DNA of 64,000 bases, from the NCBI GenBank assembly GCA_011037195.1, contig JAAEAF010003575.1, positions 62,001 through 126,000 of the forward strand. The letters run 5' to 3'. A program made the position numbers and the translations under genes. This document shows, piece by piece, positions 47,816 through 58,653 of the stretch (position 1 is the first letter of the stretch; each line of letters opens with the position of its first letter). The stretch comes from Triatoma infestans (taxonomy: Eukaryota > Arthropoda > Insecta > Hemiptera > Reduviidae). The notes under the pieces are model-generated. The model ran no database searches and had not been told where the DNA came from. It saw nothing but the letters and a program-made list of their open reading frames with translations.

Positions 47816-47816
<1 letters not shown>

Positions 47817-47864
<48 letters not shown>

Positions 47865-47884
47865 CCCCCCCCCCCCCCCCCCCC
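47817..47884 (+). repeat. Poly-C tract of 68 bases with one T
   Basis: Forty-five C, a T at 47862, then 22 C. It lies 26 bases beyond the end of foldback copy 3. Its length in the genome is uncertain because such runs are hard to sequence. The minus-strand ORF through it is a poly-Gly artefact. Confidence 0.9.
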
Positions 47885-48350
47885 ACATTGAAAATGGCAA
47901 TTTTTGATACATATTTCATATCGGTTAGGATATACTTCAATGATAAGTTTTTCGTGGTAGAATAGTTTTATGTAACGAACCTATTTGAGGCAATAAAGAT
48001 TGAATGAGATGCATTCGTGGAAGACCCCCAGAAGTAAAGTTCTTAGAGCCCCCCTCCCCCCAGGGCGTAGAAAACCTTATTGTAACCGTTGCTAAGTTAC
48101 CATCTTAATAACACAGAAATAGATTCTTTTTTATTTTATTTTTCTCATGGAGATTCACACTGAACTCTTCTTTTTCGAAAAGTTGTCCATTGCTAAAAAT
48201 GGACTCCATGAATATCAGACTATTTTGTTATTCGTTTGGTAATAGTTATACAAGGTTAGCATCTCAGAACTATACTTCTCTAAATTTCTACGATGGATCA
48301 TTTAATAATAACATATATGTATTTTAAATGAGTGATTACTGGATCCACCT

Positions 48351-48615
48351 GTTCCAGAAAACATCACTGTTTTGGTTTCCAGCGTTCGCTCAGCTTCAGG
48401 ATGTTTGGTAAACAATATGAGATAACAGGCCACCCATATAGCGGCAAGTCGAGGACATACTCCCCAAATTTTAACCAAGTGTATGCCCGCTGAACTTTAC
48501 ACTAGACGAGTTTGCAAACTCAAAATATTTTAAACCAAATCATACGGCAGATAAGCAACACTAAGGAAACCGATTGATGACCATAAAAACAAACAGGCTT
48601 TCATGGTGAAATTAT
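48351..48615. mobile_element. Divergent foldback relic
   Basis: TTTCCAGCGTTCGCTCAGCTTCAGGATGTTTGG at 48378 is inverted in spirit at 48566 (GGAAACCGATTGATGACCATAAAAAC), matching the arms of the foldback family with many changes; the inner arms no longer pair. Confidence 0.4.
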
Positions 48616-49200
48616 ATTTTAGTTTATCGCACAACGAAGGAAGTTCTTCTCTCAAATTTAGGTTGCTAGTTGCCATCCCACCGATAAGGTGGGTAGGTAT
48701 GTCGATAAAAAAGCCACATTCACGGTTGCTACAAGACTCCTTGCGGACTGCGCCTGTGTTATGTAGTTTTGTGTAAAAGCAAAGAGATGTTGAAAGCAAA
48801 AATGAGCTTTTATGTATTACTGAGCTACACTTGGTGTGTTTGGAAATACGCCAATCCCAAATAGCGTACTTCTGCAGACGAGTGGGATGCAAGTTTCCGA
48901 TGGAGTTCTTTTTGTTTGCTATATTCGCAAAGACTCCCAGATACTTGGTCAATGCCAAATTTTTCAAATTATAACCAGGAATATATGTTTTGATAATTCC
49001 TTGAGTCCGAAATAGTAGGTTTTTTTTAGAAATTCGTCTGCGTATTGTGTGGATGATGGTGGTGGGAAATTTCTAATGTCAGTACTCGAAACTGAAAAAA
49101 TTTGAAGAATTTGTAGATTTCTTTTCCTTCTTTAGCTTAGTCATTTCTGTTATTTTAGTCTATTTAACGGTTGGCGTAAATTAACTATATTTACTCTAAA
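48616..49200. other. No recognisable gene
   Basis: The minus strand is open from 48967 to 48530 (145 codons), the longest unexplained ORF upstream of dac, but part of it reads through the foldback relic and its composition and motifs suggest no family. Not called. Confidence 0.35.
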
Positions 49201-49360
49201 AAGAATAGTTAGATGGTACCATCCGGGATCTGATAATGCATCGTTTTCAGTAACAATCCCATAACCGCAAGTGCGACTTTATTGAATTCTTTTTTTTTGG
49301 TTCAGTTTGTCGCATTTTTCTTGAAAACGATTTCATTCCAGTTTTTCTTTTAAGTTTGCA
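49200..49360 (+). repeat. Modular repeat fragment, forward
   Basis: GGTACCATCCGGGATCTGATAATGC, CCATAACCGCAAGTGCGACTTTATTGAATT at 49258 (core with one change) and CTTGAAAACGATTTC. Confidence 0.6.
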
Positions 49361-49591
49361 TGCTGTTCTTTGGCGTGGTCTGCAACATTCTCTTTGGAGG
49401 ATTTCTCGAGATATCTCTCATGGGAGAGCCATGGCCCTCCCTTTTGACCTTGTTTTCTCCTCCTGTGGCTCGCTTGACCTTCAGCAGCTGTTCATGCGAG
49501 CACTCCAAGAAGTAGTCCCGCTTGCTTTTGCTGTCACCCGGCTTATTCCTGGGTGTTTATTCCTGTCAAACAGGAAGGTATGTACATAAAC

Positions 49592-49725
49592 ATCAGAGAT
49601 ATTTTTTGTGATAGCCTGCTTCTTTTTGTTGCCACCGACCGGTTTCGGACGTTCGCCCATCATCAGGATGTTTTTTGTCAAACAGTGTGATAACATAGAT
49701 TTGCACAGAGCAAATCAACAATATC
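49592..49725 (+). mobile_element. Foldback element, single left arm
   Basis: CAGAGATATTTTTTGTGATAGCC, CCGACCGGTTTCGGACGTTCGCCCATC and GTGTGATAACATAGATTTGCACAGAGC match the left arm of the family. The right arm is absent. Confidence 0.75.
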
Positions 49726-49984
49726 AAATGGCTTAATGTCCAAATACCCAAATTGGTGTGTATGGTCAAGTGATGCGCAATACAGGGACTTCCTAATGGA
49801 TAGACCACTTAGCCCTTCCTTCACAAACTCCACCCTCACTTGCTCGCGGCGGACTGTGCTAATCCGAATAATCTGGTCCAATGTAGCGGTACCAATCCTT
49901 ACGGAGGCCTACCAACGAGAGTAGAGAACTCAGCATTTATACTGGGCTAATCAATCGTATAAAGATTATTAGAACACTACAACT

Positions 49985-50612
49985 ACCTTGGAAGTTATAT
50001 AATTTGCTACTACCACCAAGATCTACACCAACGACGGCTCCAGGCGGCTCTCGCTCAGACCCTTCCGCCCTCTTACTCGTCAAGACAGAAGCAGAAATTG
50101 CAGTCTAGATCAATAAACAAGCGATATCTATTATCAGATCTGCAACACCGTTGTTTGAAAGAGATAGGTAGGAAGACATGTTAACCTGCATATCTTTAAG
50201 GATATATATATCTCTTCACTCTTTTATGCGGCAGTGAAAGCTGGGTCATGCTGGGCAGGCTGTTTAATAGGATTACAGCTGCAGAAATAAAATATTTGCG
50301 CCCGGGTGGCTGAAAAAACTAAAAGAGACTATGTCTGAAATGAAACGCTAGGGAGGAGCTTCATATCAGTGCCCTGAAAGAATTTATTGAAAAAAGACTG
50401 TGGTTTTTAGGCTGCAAAAATGCCTTGCACAGAGGAAATTTAGGGAAACTCGACCTTCAGAGAAAAGACCCAGAGGAAGGCCTAGGGTGAGCTGGAGGGA
50501 AAATATTGATAAATTAGGTCGTAGTAAAGAAAGCCAAACCAGAAGAAATGAAAGCTTTGGTGAGACACGAGAGAGGTGGTTCGTTAGGGAACAGGCTCCT
50601 CCACGCTGAGAG
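49985..50612 (+). mobile_element. Decayed LINE, C-terminal region
   Basis: Frame fragments follow the thumb and tail of a LINE: CGSESWVMLG near 50229-50258, then AEIKYLR, TKRDY, and ELHISALKEFIEKRLWFLG near 50359-50413. The last 69 codons to the stop at 50607 are open and carry RPRGRPRVSWRENIDKLGR and RERWFVREQAPPR, the characteristic GRPR-W end of this LINE type. Frameshifts occur upstream. Confidence 0.8.
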
Positions 50613-50689
50613 ACACAAAATGGAAAAGGGAGAGAAGAGAAGAAGGATCGGGCGGAAGAACATACTTTACCATTAACATTTTTTAAGTT

Positions 50690-50780
50690 AACATAAAATT
50701 TAGTAGTTATTTGCGGCACTCGAACTGGGGATCTCCCAGCTACAAGTCAGTGCTCATAACCACTACACCATATCCGGCTT
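50690..50780 (-). mobile_element. tRNA-derived SINE, copy B
   Basis: On the minus strand GGATATGGTGTAGTGGTTATGAGC, TGTAGCTGGGAGATCCCCAGTTCGAGTGCC. This matches copy A at 10306 over most of the tRNA-like head (A and B boxes and the spacer GGAGATCCCCAG). The body is truncated. Confidence 0.7.
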
Positions 50781-50819
50781 GATTTACTGTAAAGTTGGAA
50801 TTTTAACTATATCGACATC

Positions 50820-51020
50820 AGCTTATTTTTTTTTCCATTTGAAACATTTATCTAGGAAAAATTGATTTTAGGTGTGCTCCGGGGGTGGGATATTTGAGTT
50901 AGACTTATCTTTGAATTGCAGTTAGTTGTGCTGGTCATAAGCCAGGGAGTGCTTCCATACAGTGAAACCCTGCAATACTGCAAGAAGAGAAACTCGTGTG
51001 TCTTTCAGACCAGATTTTAG
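50820..51020 (+). repeat. Modular repeat, forward right-end fragment
   Basis: TTTGAAACATTTATCTAGGAAAAATTGATTTTAGG at 50838 and a decayed terminus AGAAGAGAAACTCGTGTGTC at 50983. This is the last copy before dac exon 1. Confidence 0.65.
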
Positions 51021-51618
51021 TTGAACACCTTTACTCCGACTTAATTGTTTAAACTTGAAGTTTCCACCCCTTAATTGAATTCAGCGTCATCCATGTTATA
51101 CAGATTTTTTCTTTTCTTTAGCTCAGCTTTGCGTTATTCTTCTTCTGTTTGAAGGTTAAATGTAAATTAATTATAATAACATTGATGTTCCTTGGTTATA
51201 TATGTTAAAAAGTATATAACAATGTATGAAATGTTCAAACTGGTGTTCCTTTTTAAATTTATTAATATTATATGATTTTACTGGCAGCTATAATTGTACA
51301 TTTATAATAATAATAAAGGGAGCGGAGAAGAAAGAAGTAGAATTAGAGAGGGTGTTATTATGTAAATACAAGAACGAAGTGGCCTCTGCTGGTGGCGTAT
51401 AGAAGTGATAAATCTGAAAAATGCGTAGTCACATTGGTGTACAAGAGCAAAGGAGGCAACCTAAACCGAAAAGGTAGTAGAAGCATTTTTTTTATATTAT
51501 TTTTTTCCTTTTTTTTTATTATTTTATTTTCTAAAAGTAGAAAGAGGCAGTGTGGATTTTAGAGAAGGGGGATAGTACTGTATAATGATATTTCCAGTTG
51601 GTTTTATTGTGGACTGTG
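51020..51618. other. No recognisable feature; dac upstream region
   Basis: AT-rich, no reading frame, no known repeat; poly-T tracts near 51490-51520. Confidence 0.4.
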
Positions 51619-51830
51619 TGGTGTGTGTGTGTGTGTGAGCGCGCACGCGGGTGGCGGAGGGGTGGAAATGCTGGGGCGTGGTTCCAAGTATAGTGGGCGT
51701 GGCCGCGGGCCAATAGGCTGAGCATGCGTGCGCACTATTTTTTTGACCACGCCCACCATGTCCAGGAGTGAGGAACTGGTTGGGGTTATTGCCTGATCGG
51801 GTGCCGTATAGTCTGCAACGTTTTCTTCGC
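51619..51830 (+). promoter_or_regulatory. dac: Candidate dac promoter, CpG-rich with GC boxes, CCAAT and an NRF1-like site
   Basis: This is the only clearly GC- and CpG-rich non-coding block next to the dac start codon, about 360-570 bp upstream. It contains GGGGCGTGG at 51673-51681, GTGGGCGTGG at 51693-51702, a CCAAT box at 51710-51714, an NRF1-like GCATGCGTGCGCA at 51722-51734, and GACCACGCCCAC at 51745-51756, which is the inverse of the second GC box. A TG run precedes it at 51620-51637. No TATA box or convincing initiator is seen, so the transcription start is not placed. The role is inferred from composition, motifs and position. Confidence 0.5.
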
Positions 51831-52193
51831 CGGTCTCTCGTTTTCTAATTCCCCAATTTATTTTCAAAAACAGATTTTACACATTTCTATATATTTTACA
51901 CAAAAGTAGTAATAATAACAGTTTGAGCAAAAGAAAAAAAAAACTTCTGTTCTTGACCACTTTCTTCTACATCTCCTCTGTTCACTTCTCTCTTCCTTTT
52001 TTATTCTCTTTTCGACAAACACGAAACAGTTTCATTTTCTTCTATTAACACTTTGCCACAAACACAACAAAACAAATTTTCTCTTTGTCCGCGTGAAGTG
52101 TATTGTGTTTTTGTTTAGTTATTTTTTAAGTTTTGTTTTTTTTTGGTTTAAAATTTGAATAAAAATTTCAAGTTAAGTGCTATGTACTGACTG
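51831..52193 (+). other. dac: Putative dac 5' untranslated region
   Basis: This AT-rich leader, with many CAAACA and pyrimidine runs, lies between the CpG-rich block and the dac ATG. It contains no long ORF and ends in an in-frame TGA directly before the start codon. It is called untranslated leader by position only; the cap site is unknown and an intron inside it cannot be excluded. Confidence 0.45.
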
Positions 52194-52801
52194 ATGGAGA
52201 ATCTGGAATCGCAGAGCGACCGTAGTAGCCAAATGTCAGCGGGTTCGCCCGTACCAAAAGGTTCACCACAGGCGGGTGCAGCCGTAAAACAAGAACCACA
52301 TGTACATCATTCACCGCCTCCGGTCAGCACGCCGACCAGTATTGCCGCCTCACTGGGACCAAGGCATCTAGCTTTACCGCCGCCAGGACTTGGCCTACTG
52401 GGTATGGTACCACATTCACCATTGGATCTGATGGCCGTTGCTCATCATCATCCACCGCCAAGATCGTATTCCAGTCCGCCGCCAATATCCACTTCAGATC
52501 CGACGGCCAATGAATGTAAACTGGTTGATTATCGTGGACAAAAAGTGGCCGCTTTTATTATCGCCGGTGATACGATGCTCTGTTTACCGCAAGCTTTTGA
52601 ACTATTTTTGAAACATTTGGTAGGCGGACTGCATACAGTATATACAAAATTGAAACGTTTGGATATTGTACCGTTGGTCTGCAATGTGGAACAAGTACGC
52701 ATTTTGCGCGGATTGGGCGCCATCCAGCCGGGTGTCAATAGATGTAAACTGTTGTCATGTAAAGATTTCGATATACTCTACAGGGATTGTACAACAGCCA
52801 G
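52194..52801 (+). CDS. dac: Dachshund homologue, first coding exon (partial gene)
   Basis: Dachshund is a nuclear SKI/SNO/DAC-family transcriptional cofactor; in insects it acts with eyes absent and sine oculis in eye, leg and brain patterning. The exon encodes 202 complete residues. Residues 1-104 are low-complexity, rich in Pro, Ser and His, with a VKQEP motif at 31-35. Residues about 105-202 are the DACHbox-N, including the invariant stretch CLPQAFELFLKHLVGGLHTV at 130-149, then a VCNVEQVRILRGLGAIQPG segment and the CKDFDILYRDCTTA end. The ATG is fixed by an in-frame TGA two codons upstream (52188-52190). The frame runs into AG|GTAAAT at 52801/52802, a good splice donor in phase 2; the split codon AG+N fits the Ser that follows this point in known DACH proteins. 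The C-terminal DACHbox-C is not in the window. The exon is clearly richer in CpG than its surroundings. Identity is essentially certain; the exact exon end is very likely. Confidence 0.96.
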
Positions 52802-52807
52802 GTAAAT
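52802..52807 (+). other. dac: Splice donor of dac exon 1
   Basis: The sequence CAG|GTAAAT ends the dac reading frame; reading through gives an immediate TAA. The donor leaves two bases (AG) of the next codon, so intron 1 is phase 2. No acceptor could be assigned in the remaining 11.2 kb. Confidence 0.85.
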
Positions 52808-54230
52808 TTAATTCCATATATAATAAATTAATTTGAATTTAATTAACTTAGAAAATTAATTATAATTTATTTTTTTTAATTTCTTTTTATTTTATTTTTC
52901 GCAAAAAATAATTATAACTAAAAGAAAAAAAAAATCAATCAATAAAGAGGATCGAACCCGGGAACACACTGTAATTGTGTAAAAAGTAAAAAAAAAAAAA
53001 TTAAACCTACTTCTTGAACTTGTTCTTATCAGGCCATCTTTACCGAGCTTTAGTTGCCAAATTAGTATTTTGTTTTTCAGATTAATTAATAAAACTGCTT
53101 GGTAAATACTGGCATTATACAAAACTGCTATAATACAAAAAAAAACTGCTCTGTTTTTATATTACACTCAGATTTTTCCATCTTAAAAAACAAAGATATA
53201 AAGTCGAAATTTTATATTTAAATTACTATTACTTTCAAAATTTCAATAAATTAATTGTATGATAGATTTTTCCAAAAAGCTCATTAAAAAAAAACTTTCT
53301 ACAAACGGAACAGAGAAAACAGTAATAATAATACAAACCGTACAAACTAAACAAAAAAATAAAAAAAAATACAAGTGAACCTGACAAGTTTTACTTTCTG
53401 GAATGTAATCCGAAAACTTGATCCGGACAAGTTTACCGACCGACCCACATTTTGCTTATTTTTTTTTTGATTCACCTAATATTTTATTGAATTTTTAAAA
53501 AGCTCTAGTTTTCTTTGAATAGTTTCAAAAGTCTAGTTTTGTTTTTTGGTTTTAAAAAGAAAGAAATGCTTTTTAACTATGATAAATTTTTATTTTTTTG
53601 ATTGTTGTTTTTAGTTTATTTCAAATATTAATTCTATAATAAAAGAATTTAGTCATGGGATTCCATTAAGATTAGTTTTGTTGATTCTTGATTTTTTCCT
53701 TCTACATTACATTAATTTGTAATCAGGATTATATTAAAGTCTTAAACAAATCTTAGCAATCAATACTATTTATTTTTCTTCATTTTATAACAAAGACAAG
53801 ACAATTTAAAACAAACCAAAACGAAATTCAACTGAATTGCGAAAACTTTTATAATTACTCGCTACGGGTAAGGTTTTGTTATTTATTCCGTCCTAAAACA
53901 AAATTATGGTTTTCTTATTAATTTTCACTTTTTATCAGAGAAAAAGTTATAAATTGATAAGATTAATAATAATCATAAAACTGTTTCTCTTTGAACCTGA
54001 TGATTATTTCAAACGCACTTTCGTATTTTCCACTTTATTTTGGACAGGAATTTTTTTTTTTCCTGTTATTGTAAAGAACGCTAGGATTTTCCGGTGTAAA
54101 ATTGAATATTTTCCGCTGAACTTGATGGGAAAAAAAATAAAGAAAAGTAGTTCCAAGTATTATACATAATAAATTCTAAAAAAAAAATTACTTCGATTTC
54201 AGCCTGACTTTTTTGTTTTTCAGACTACTA

Positions 54231-54305
54231 TTGTTTAGCAAATAGAAGCAATATTTTTCAAAGTGTCTATTAATAAATGCTAAATTTGCTTCTGTTGCTA
54301 AACAA
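54231..54305. repeat. Short inverted repeat in dac intron 1
   Basis: TTGTTTAGCAAATAGAAGCA at 54231 is mirrored by TGCTTCTGTTGCTAAACAA at 54287 around a ~26-bp loop. The left half, with its CTGAC-CTA lead, recurs alone at 59197-59223. Confidence 0.7.
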
Positions 54306-57300
54306 TGTAAATATCGCCATATTCTTAGCACTGAAAACGATTTACAAGAATTTTTACCATAATAATAATAATAATAACAAAGTTTATGACCATCACAGAA
54401 TGTTTATTACAGTTCTAATGTGGTACCATAAATGAATCTCAGAATTGGTCTTAATTTTCGACCTAATTCCAAAATATATTCCGCACACATATTCGTGTTT
54501 TTGCCCGCCGGCAGTTAAAAAAAAAAATTCTCTGTTTTGAATTGATTGAGGCAGTTTTGCACATTTGTTTTCACTTCTTTATTGCAATGGAACTTGATAC
54601 TGGTCTTCTCGAGGAGAAATTTGATGGGTGCAATTAGTTGGGATATGACAGAAACATGCTAATGTAATTTTTTGAAACAGTTTCCAGTGTTCGATTATTC
54701 AGTACGTATGCGACCTGTTGTAGTAAAGTACTCTGTTTCATCTGCAAAACACATTCCTTTTTCTAGATTACAGACTTGACTACATTTTAAATTCCAACAT
54801 CTCTCGGAAATACTGACTATATATTACGCTGCCCTTCCCCCCAACTCAAAATAAGACACAGAATATTAGCTCGTCCCCATCACAAAATAAAGCAATTTTA
54901 GCAAAATTTGTGCCGAGCCGATGGTTGGATTTTGTATTTTTTCCTATACCAGAGGTTCTTCGACGCTTGGGTTCAGGCGTTTTCTTTTCATTTGGTCCCC
55001 TCTTTCCAATGAGTCAGTTAAGTGGTGTGAATTCTCACAGCAAGTAGGAAGTATAAAACAAATATGACAAGCCAGAGGCAAACTTCAAACAATTTTGTTT
55101 ACTGCCGTCTTAAAAAGAATCTAATAGCAATGTGGGATACTGTGTAAAAGTATTAGAGTTTCATGTCGAAAAATAGGTAAATTGTGAGATTCATTTAATA
55201 TATGGCATTAAAACTGTAACCCGTTTTGTCTCTTTATTCATTGATGCAACCGTAGCGTTGTTTGAAATGATGAGAATAATTGCTCATATGCGGTGATCTC
55301 TCTCTCCAAACTTGACGGGCCAATTGGAAATCCGCGAACATGTTAAATGTTATTGCTACAGTGAAAATATTTTCCAAAATACCAAAATTTTGGGGAGAGA
55401 ATCCTGCAACTTCCGCTACTATACAAAACAAAATTTATTTCCTTCCGTTCTCATTTTACGAATTCTAGTTTTTAGTTTTTTGAACTGTCAATTTCTTCTT
55501 TATTTTAAAATTAATTATTACTGTTCCTGCTTAAAAGTTGTTTAAATATATTTTATAATTTTTAATATATAAAAAAAATTGTTACAAAGGATGTTTGTTC
55601 CATGATGACAGCTGTTATCTTTATTTTTAAACATTTCATATTTCTAAACAGCTGATTCATTAAAATACAAACGGTCAAATGATTTTTTTATAAATTATTA
55701 TTTTTAGATTATTTATTCAATTATGAAAAATAAATAAGTACGTTCGATTTATATTTGTAAAAGGTTAACAAATTCTTGCCGGTCAAAATTTTGGTTAAGT
55801 GATTTCGACATCAGCTGTTATTTATTTATTTATTTTCATTGATAATCAAATTACGACAAAAACTTTTGAATTCAATTTTAACCTATTCATTAAATGTATT
55901 ATCCCTAAGTTTATTCCTAAATTTTGAATAGTTTTCCACAGAATTATAATGATTTTATTAATGTTTGTTTCGCTAGTAAATGACAGCATGGCGTCATTTA
56001 ATAAAGCGGTTCTATCTGGAATCAATTATTTTTAAGACATTTTTCTATGAACTTATCCAAAGTAGGGTGTAATTTAAAGTAAAATATAAATCAAATTGCG
56101 AACATATGAACAACAGAAAAATAACATACGGTGAGAAAAACTTGGTTGTTTTGTTTTTTGTAAAGAAATTTAACAAGATTTTCCTTGTTTTTGAAACGTA
56201 ATTTGCGGCGCAGTAAATCGGAAGTATGTACGACAAGTAGTTTAAAGATATCAAGCAACGTAAATATGAAAAGTTCTTTTAAGATCCTATAATGGAGCAG
56301 TCTCAAATGTCACCAAAGTTTGGATTTTAAAACATCCATTTTTTTTTATTCTTGATTTATCTCCAAAACATTGAATCCAATTGGCTAATAATTGGCATCA
56401 TTCTTTAGATAAGAATTTTTTCTCATAAATCGGCCTACCTCCCAGGAACGTCTTACAAAAAATACTTGCAAATCAGAAGTTTGCTTTACCTTCCTCCAAC
56501 CCTTCCCCCCCCCAAAAAAAAAAACATAAAGCCGAAAAAACGTATCAACTTTATTGAAAGTTCTAGAAAATAAAACTTTTTTTTTTAAATAGTTTTATTA
56601 ATTTATTTCTGGAACTTTGAAAAATAATTATATTATTTAATAAAATTTTGAATATAAACAGAAACAAATGCAAATCTGAATAATGGGTAATTTTTTTGGC
56701 GTTGCGTTGGTAATATTGCAAAGGCCCGCAGAAATACTCTCCAAAGATGTTCTCCAAACAAATGAAGGCAGTTTCTTTATAATATCTTTTCATATCTGTG
56801 TGTCGGCCTGTTTTTGTTGTTGGGAACCCATATTTTCTATAATATGTGGTAACAGTACATTTAGGGCTGTAAACATTTGTAATAATACTATAACAATGCA
56901 ACGTGTACCAGGTAAGAAAATCTAATTTCAAAGAAAATATATGAGTATGTCTGACTTAGATTACTTTCATTTCTTTTCTTGCATTCAGTTGTAAAAAGTT
57001 ATTGGCGGAGAGATAATCAGGTTTGGCAGTGCAGTATCTATACATTTCTAATTATGATATAATTCAATCTTCTGTTTTGTTAGATTCTTATTTTCCGTAT
57101 AAAAATTAATTGTTATTAACATTGTTTAAAAGACGTAAAAAATTTTGTGGAGTCTTCAGTTTTCTCCACAAATGCGTCTAGAATCTTCTAGAACGTTTGT
57201 ATAGGATGTAAAGAATGCATAATTTGCTATATGATTATTGCTACTCGTTGGTAGGACCATTAAATTTGATATATTCTTCTGGAATACCATTCCCAGAGAA

Positions 57301-57477
57301 ATAAAATCCCAAAGGTATCTTCGTCAAAATTTCAGGGTTTTGTCGAATTTTATAATAATTTTTTGAAAATATAAATTTGTTTTTTAATAAATTTCTTCCT
57401 ACAAGAATATTAATTAATAGGGCAATTTTTTGTTTTTAATTTCTATTTGATTCTTTTTCTCAGTTACCAAATTGGGA

Positions 57478-57660
57478 AGGGCTTAGCTCAGTGGTAGCGC
57501 GGAGGTCCTATTTCGAGTCAGGCACTTAGATTTACTCTTACTAGGAGCTCCTACACCTTATTGAAAATAAGATGTGCCTCTCAATGCACTGAGAAGGCTC
57601 CGAGGGCACAATCGTTCTTTCAGGTCGAGTGCAACAGTCTCCTATAGCAATCTCCTACCA
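57478..57660 (+). mobile_element. tRNA-derived SINE-like unit
   Basis: GGGCTTAGCTCAGTGGTAGC at 57479 is a tRNA-Ala-like 5' half with an excellent A box, and TTTCGAGTCAGG at 57511 is a poor B box, too close to the A box. The acceptor stem cannot pair, so it is not a working tRNA. A body follows to about 57660. Confidence 0.5.
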
Positions 57661-58633
57661 AATCATTATTTTTGCACGGAAAAAATTAGTATAACGACAG
57701 TTGCAAAAGCGTAAAAATAAATGCAGTTGAACATGTTAAACGCCCCAAATATTTGCATAAAAATCTTACAAAATATTGATTGAAAAATAAAAAAATATGA
57801 GAAAGTAAAAAAACATTTTTGATAGTTTATATTTTTTTTATTAAAATTTTTACTTTATTTAATATTAATAAGAATCTAAGTCATTAAGGGAAATGGGGGA
57901 AAACAATTTCTAACAAAAAGTCAAATTTATGAGCTGTTTATATATTTATTTATTTTATTGTCTTTATAAAAATTAGGTTCACCACTGATTAAACCGATTG
58001 TTTTATTATAAAATAGATTTTTATTAGACACAAATATGTTTCAACTGCCGTTATCCCACCTGTAAAAAGTACCAAGTATAACTAATCCAAAGTGATATTC
58101 TTGTCAGAAGTTTTTGTTTTTACAATTTCCGAATATAATATGATACGAAGTGATTCGAGGCTCAGGGCGGCTCTCTGTTGCTCTCACTGTAGGCTTGCTA
58201 GTCCAAGTCTCACATAGTTAAAAATATATATATATTTTTCTGCTTGTGTTATGTGTCGATAAGTCATGGACTTTTAAATTGATAGGTTCAAAAGTAAATA
58301 ACCATACTTAGAAGTAAAGAATATATGCTAGAAGCGTATTTTGGGTGATTTGGTGGCCCGTGGAGGAAGGCCTTCTGGGCAAAACTGGGAACGAACATTT
58401 GAAAAAGGCATTAAAAGCATTGCGGTTTGGAATGGATCCATGGGAGAAAATTTGTTTGTAGGATTAGGGATATTGAAGCAGATCAGATTAAAATAGTAAT
58501 GATAGGTAATAATAATCATATCTAACATGCCCAAAATTTACAAAAAAAAACAAAAAAACATACTTTTTCTGTGATATAAAACAAAAAAGTTAATTTTAAA
58601 AAATTAAGAAACAATAACTCTTTATATCACAGT

Positions 58634-58653
58634 NNNNNNNNNNNNNNNNNNNN
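58634..58653. other. Assembly gap of 20 N
   Basis: Twenty consecutive N bases. The flanks are AT-rich and unremarkable; the left flank carries AGTGATATAAA-type sequence in both orientations (near 58570 and 58620), so a small hairpin or repeat may have broken the assembly. The real size of the gap is unknown. Confidence 0.99.

Noticed and set aside
47658..47912. Minus-strand ORF with a poly-Gly stretch
   Set aside because: It is a translation of the poly-C tract and the adjoining foldback arm.
48530..48967. 145-codon minus-strand ORF, the longest unexplained one upstream of dac
   Set aside because: It reads into a foldback relic at its 3' end, shows no domain or signal, and has no splice or start context that would support a gene.
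52920..52970. B-box-like GGGTTCGATCC on the minus strand just inside dac intron 1
   Set aside because: No A box at the right distance; one box alone is not enough for a tRNA or SINE call.
57478..57550. Functional tRNA gene
   Set aside because: The 5' half is tRNA-Ala-like but the anticodon arm and acceptor stem are incomplete and the B box is misplaced, so it is a SINE head or pseudogene.
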